From positions 2,852,001 to 2,916,000 of the forward strand of contig JAUCEF010000009.1 in the NCBI GenBank assembly GCA_033558025.1: 64,000 bases of DNA. The letters run 5' to 3'. How positions within the stretch are numbered: position 1 is the first letter of the stretch; the number at the start of each line of letters is the position of its first letter. Position numbers and translations under genes: made by a program. The stretch is from Phytophthora sp. 'mugwort'. Its lineage: Eukaryota > Oomycota > Peronosporomycetes > Peronosporales > Peronosporaceae. Below are positions 62,271 to 64,000 of this stretch, piece by piece. The notes under the pieces were generated by a model, which saw only the letters and a program-made list of their open reading frames with translations, did not search any database and was not told the DNA's origin.

Positions 62271-64000
62271 AAAAGGCTTGGTCACTTGATGGCAAAATGC
62301 AAAGTGATTGATTTAGGTCCTTAGTTCGCAAACTCCTTGCTACCTCTAAGCCTACAGTTCTACCTACTGGGTACACTCTACTGGATTCTCTACTGGATAT
62401 TGAGTTACTTCAGCCAATCGCAGAGCGCCACGTAGGGACCATCTTGTACCCACAATCTTGTACCCACGTGCATCGTAATCATCGTCCCGTAATCGCCGGA
62501 GTGATTGAGGTGCCACTGAGTGAAGGTCATACCGGTATCCTATCGGTATACAGTAGCTGCTCGAGGCGTCTCCTTGACAACACTCCCACTCGACTCGATA
62601 GCCTTCGGTGCTTCGATGCCGAGCTTGCTCCGGAGACAGTCGAACTGCGCCGCTGGAATGGGCTTGGTCATCAGGTCCGCCAGCATGTCTTGAGTCGGAC
62701 AGTACTCGAGCACCACTTCTCCGTCCTCGACCTTCTCGCGCACGAAGTGGTAGCGAATGTCGATATGCTTGGTACGCTTGTGAAACTCGGGATTCTTGGC
62801 AAGCGCGATGGATCCTTGGTTGTCTTCGTAGATCTTGATCGCCTTGCCCTCTGTGGTTTCGCCTATCTCGCACAGAAACGCCTTGAGCCACACGGCCTCC
62901 TGTGTTGCCTCCGACAGCGCCATGTACTCGGCTTCCGTCGACGATAGTGCCACCGTCCTCTGCTTCTTGCTGCGCCAGCTCACGCATCCACCGCTCATTA
63001 TGAACGCGTATCCGCTCGTGCTGCGGCGCGACTCCACATCACCCGCCCAGTCCGCATCCGAGTAGCCGCAGACCCCGTCTTGGTCCTTGGTGCGAAACTC
63101 GATGCCGTACGTCGCCGTGCCTTGGATGTAGCGGAGGACGCGCTTGAGTGCTTGCCAGTGCGGGGGGCATGGGTCTGCAGCGAACTGACTCAGTGTGCCC
63201 ACTGCCGCAGCCAGATCCGGTCGGGTGCCCACCATCAAGTACATGAGGCAGCCCACGGCGTTCCGGTAAGGCACGCCTGCCATGGTGTCATCATGCTTGC
63301 ACCCGCCGTCGCACATAGCCTTGGTCAGCTTGAGTCCGGGATCCTGCGGCGTTTTCACGGGCTTGCTGTTCTCCATGCTGAACTTGCTCAGGATGCTCCG
63401 CGCGAACTTGGTCTGCCGCATGGTCACCTCACCAGCCTTGATGTCTTGCTTGATCTCCATTCCGAGAAAGTAGCTCAGCTCGCCTAGGTCCGTCATCTCG
63501 AACCGCTTGCTTAGTGTGCTCTTGGTCGCCTTGAGCATGCCGTCATCACTGCTCGCAATCACCAGGTCGTCCACGTACAGCACCACGAGCACCATGCTGT
63601 CGCCGTTGCGCTTGACGTAGACGCAGTGGTCGGTCTCGCACTTGTCGAAGTCCAGCTTGAGCATGAAGTCGTCGATGGTGTGGTTTCACATGCGCGGCGA
63701 CTGCTTGAGACCGTAGAGCGCGCGCTTGAGCTTGCACACATGATCCGGGCGTCCTTCGCTTATGTATCCGTCCGGCTGCTGCATGTAGATGTCTTCATCC
63801 AGGACGCCGTTAAGAAAGGCTGTCTTAACGTCCATCTGGTGCAGCTTGAGCCCGTACTTGGCAGCCATCGCTAGCACGATTCGGATGGACGTGAGCTTGG
63901 CCACGGGCGCGAAGGTCTCGTCGTAGTCGATGCCGTGCTTCTGCGAGAAGCCCTTAGCCACCAGGCGCGCCTTGTATCGTTCGATCTCGCCGGCTTGGTT
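62271..64000 (-). mobile_element. Copia C9 (family 2), 3' part, runs off the window
   Basis: The 3' LTR (62271-62582, with a deletion of about 40 bp relative to the 355-bp form), a purine-rich GAGTGGGAG and minus-strand RNase H and RT follow. It is inserted in the gag of C7. The integrase, gag and 5' LTR must lie right of the window. Confidence 0.85.
62583..64000 (-). pseudogene. Copia C9 RT and RNase H with one nonsense codon
   Basis: The frame is open from the right edge ([23 protein letters not shown]) to GLKQSPRM, then meets TGA (63686-63688), where the sister element C3 has TGG (Trp), and continues in the same frame through VLVVLYVDDLVIAS, TDLGELSYFLGMEIKQD, RPDLAAAVGTLSQF, the RNase H motifs GYSDADWAGDVESRRSTSGYAF and EDNQGSIALAKNP, to the end near 62540. 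A single base change disabled it. Confidence 0.85.

Noticed and set aside
1..64000. RxLR or Crinkler effector genes, expected in Phytophthora gene-sparse regions
   Set aside because: No frame combined a signal peptide with RxLR-EER or LxLFLAK motifs; the only clear signal peptide belongs to the lipase.

Overview
The window looks like a stretch of an oomycete nuclear genome, most likely Phytophthora or a close relative. Host genes are compact, with zero to six short introns (about 59-112 bp, GT-AG). Two genes carry a good match to the oomycete core promoter (Inr plus flanking region, about GCTCATTYYNCAWTTT). The gene-sparse part is filled with Ty3/Gypsy, Ty1/Copia, LINE, hAT and pogo-like remnants. 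No bacterial operon, rRNA gene, CRISPR array or phage feature was seen.

Layout. 1-613: 5' part of an XPC/Rad4-type DNA repair gene (minus). 1119-2675: decayed hAT transposase. 3232-20906: an old minus-strand Gypsy element with a chromodomain (A), split by a younger 13.4-kb minus-strand Gypsy element (B, about 4443-17832). B has near-identical LTRs, a tRNA-like primer site, an unusually high density of GATC, and a 2.7-kb coiled-coil reading frame on the opposite strand. A histone-H1-like gene tail lies at the A/B junction.

21.6-34.8 kb is a host gene island: a protein with six Cys3His repeats, a TKL kinase with N-terminal HYTKxGALDMRY repeats, an unknown gene, CEP44 (centriole), ERGIC3/ERV46 (ER-Golgi cycling), an F-box/TFIIS-like fusion, a METTL21-type methyltransferase, and a KIX-like/leucine-rich-repeat protein. 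Introns were placed by joining conserved domains across GT-AG junctions. 34.8-36.95 kb is largely empty, with tRNA-like promoter-box remnants. 36.95-43.34 kb is a decayed LINE (minus).

43.7-48.6 kb is a second host island: a secreted class 3 lipase, a YVH1/DUSP12-type phosphatase, and a seven-exon coiled-coil gene whose 5' end is cut off by a LINE insertion 35 bp upstream of an exon. From 48.7 kb to the right edge there is only retrotransposon DNA: a LINE fragment fused to a Copia gag, then a chain of Copia elements of two families, each inserted in the previous one, in mixed orientation. Only the left halves of this nest are in the window. Both Copia families place the gag ATG inside a primer-binding site that matches the anticodon arm of initiator tRNA-Met.

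The host genes look like unrelated housekeeping or signalling genes rather than a pathway cluster. The strongest unusual signals are the nested Copia block, the GATC-rich Gypsy with its antisense ORF, a frameshifting 43-bp duplication in the Cys3His-repeat gene, and several domain fusions. All family assignments come from reading motifs by eye; no database search was run.
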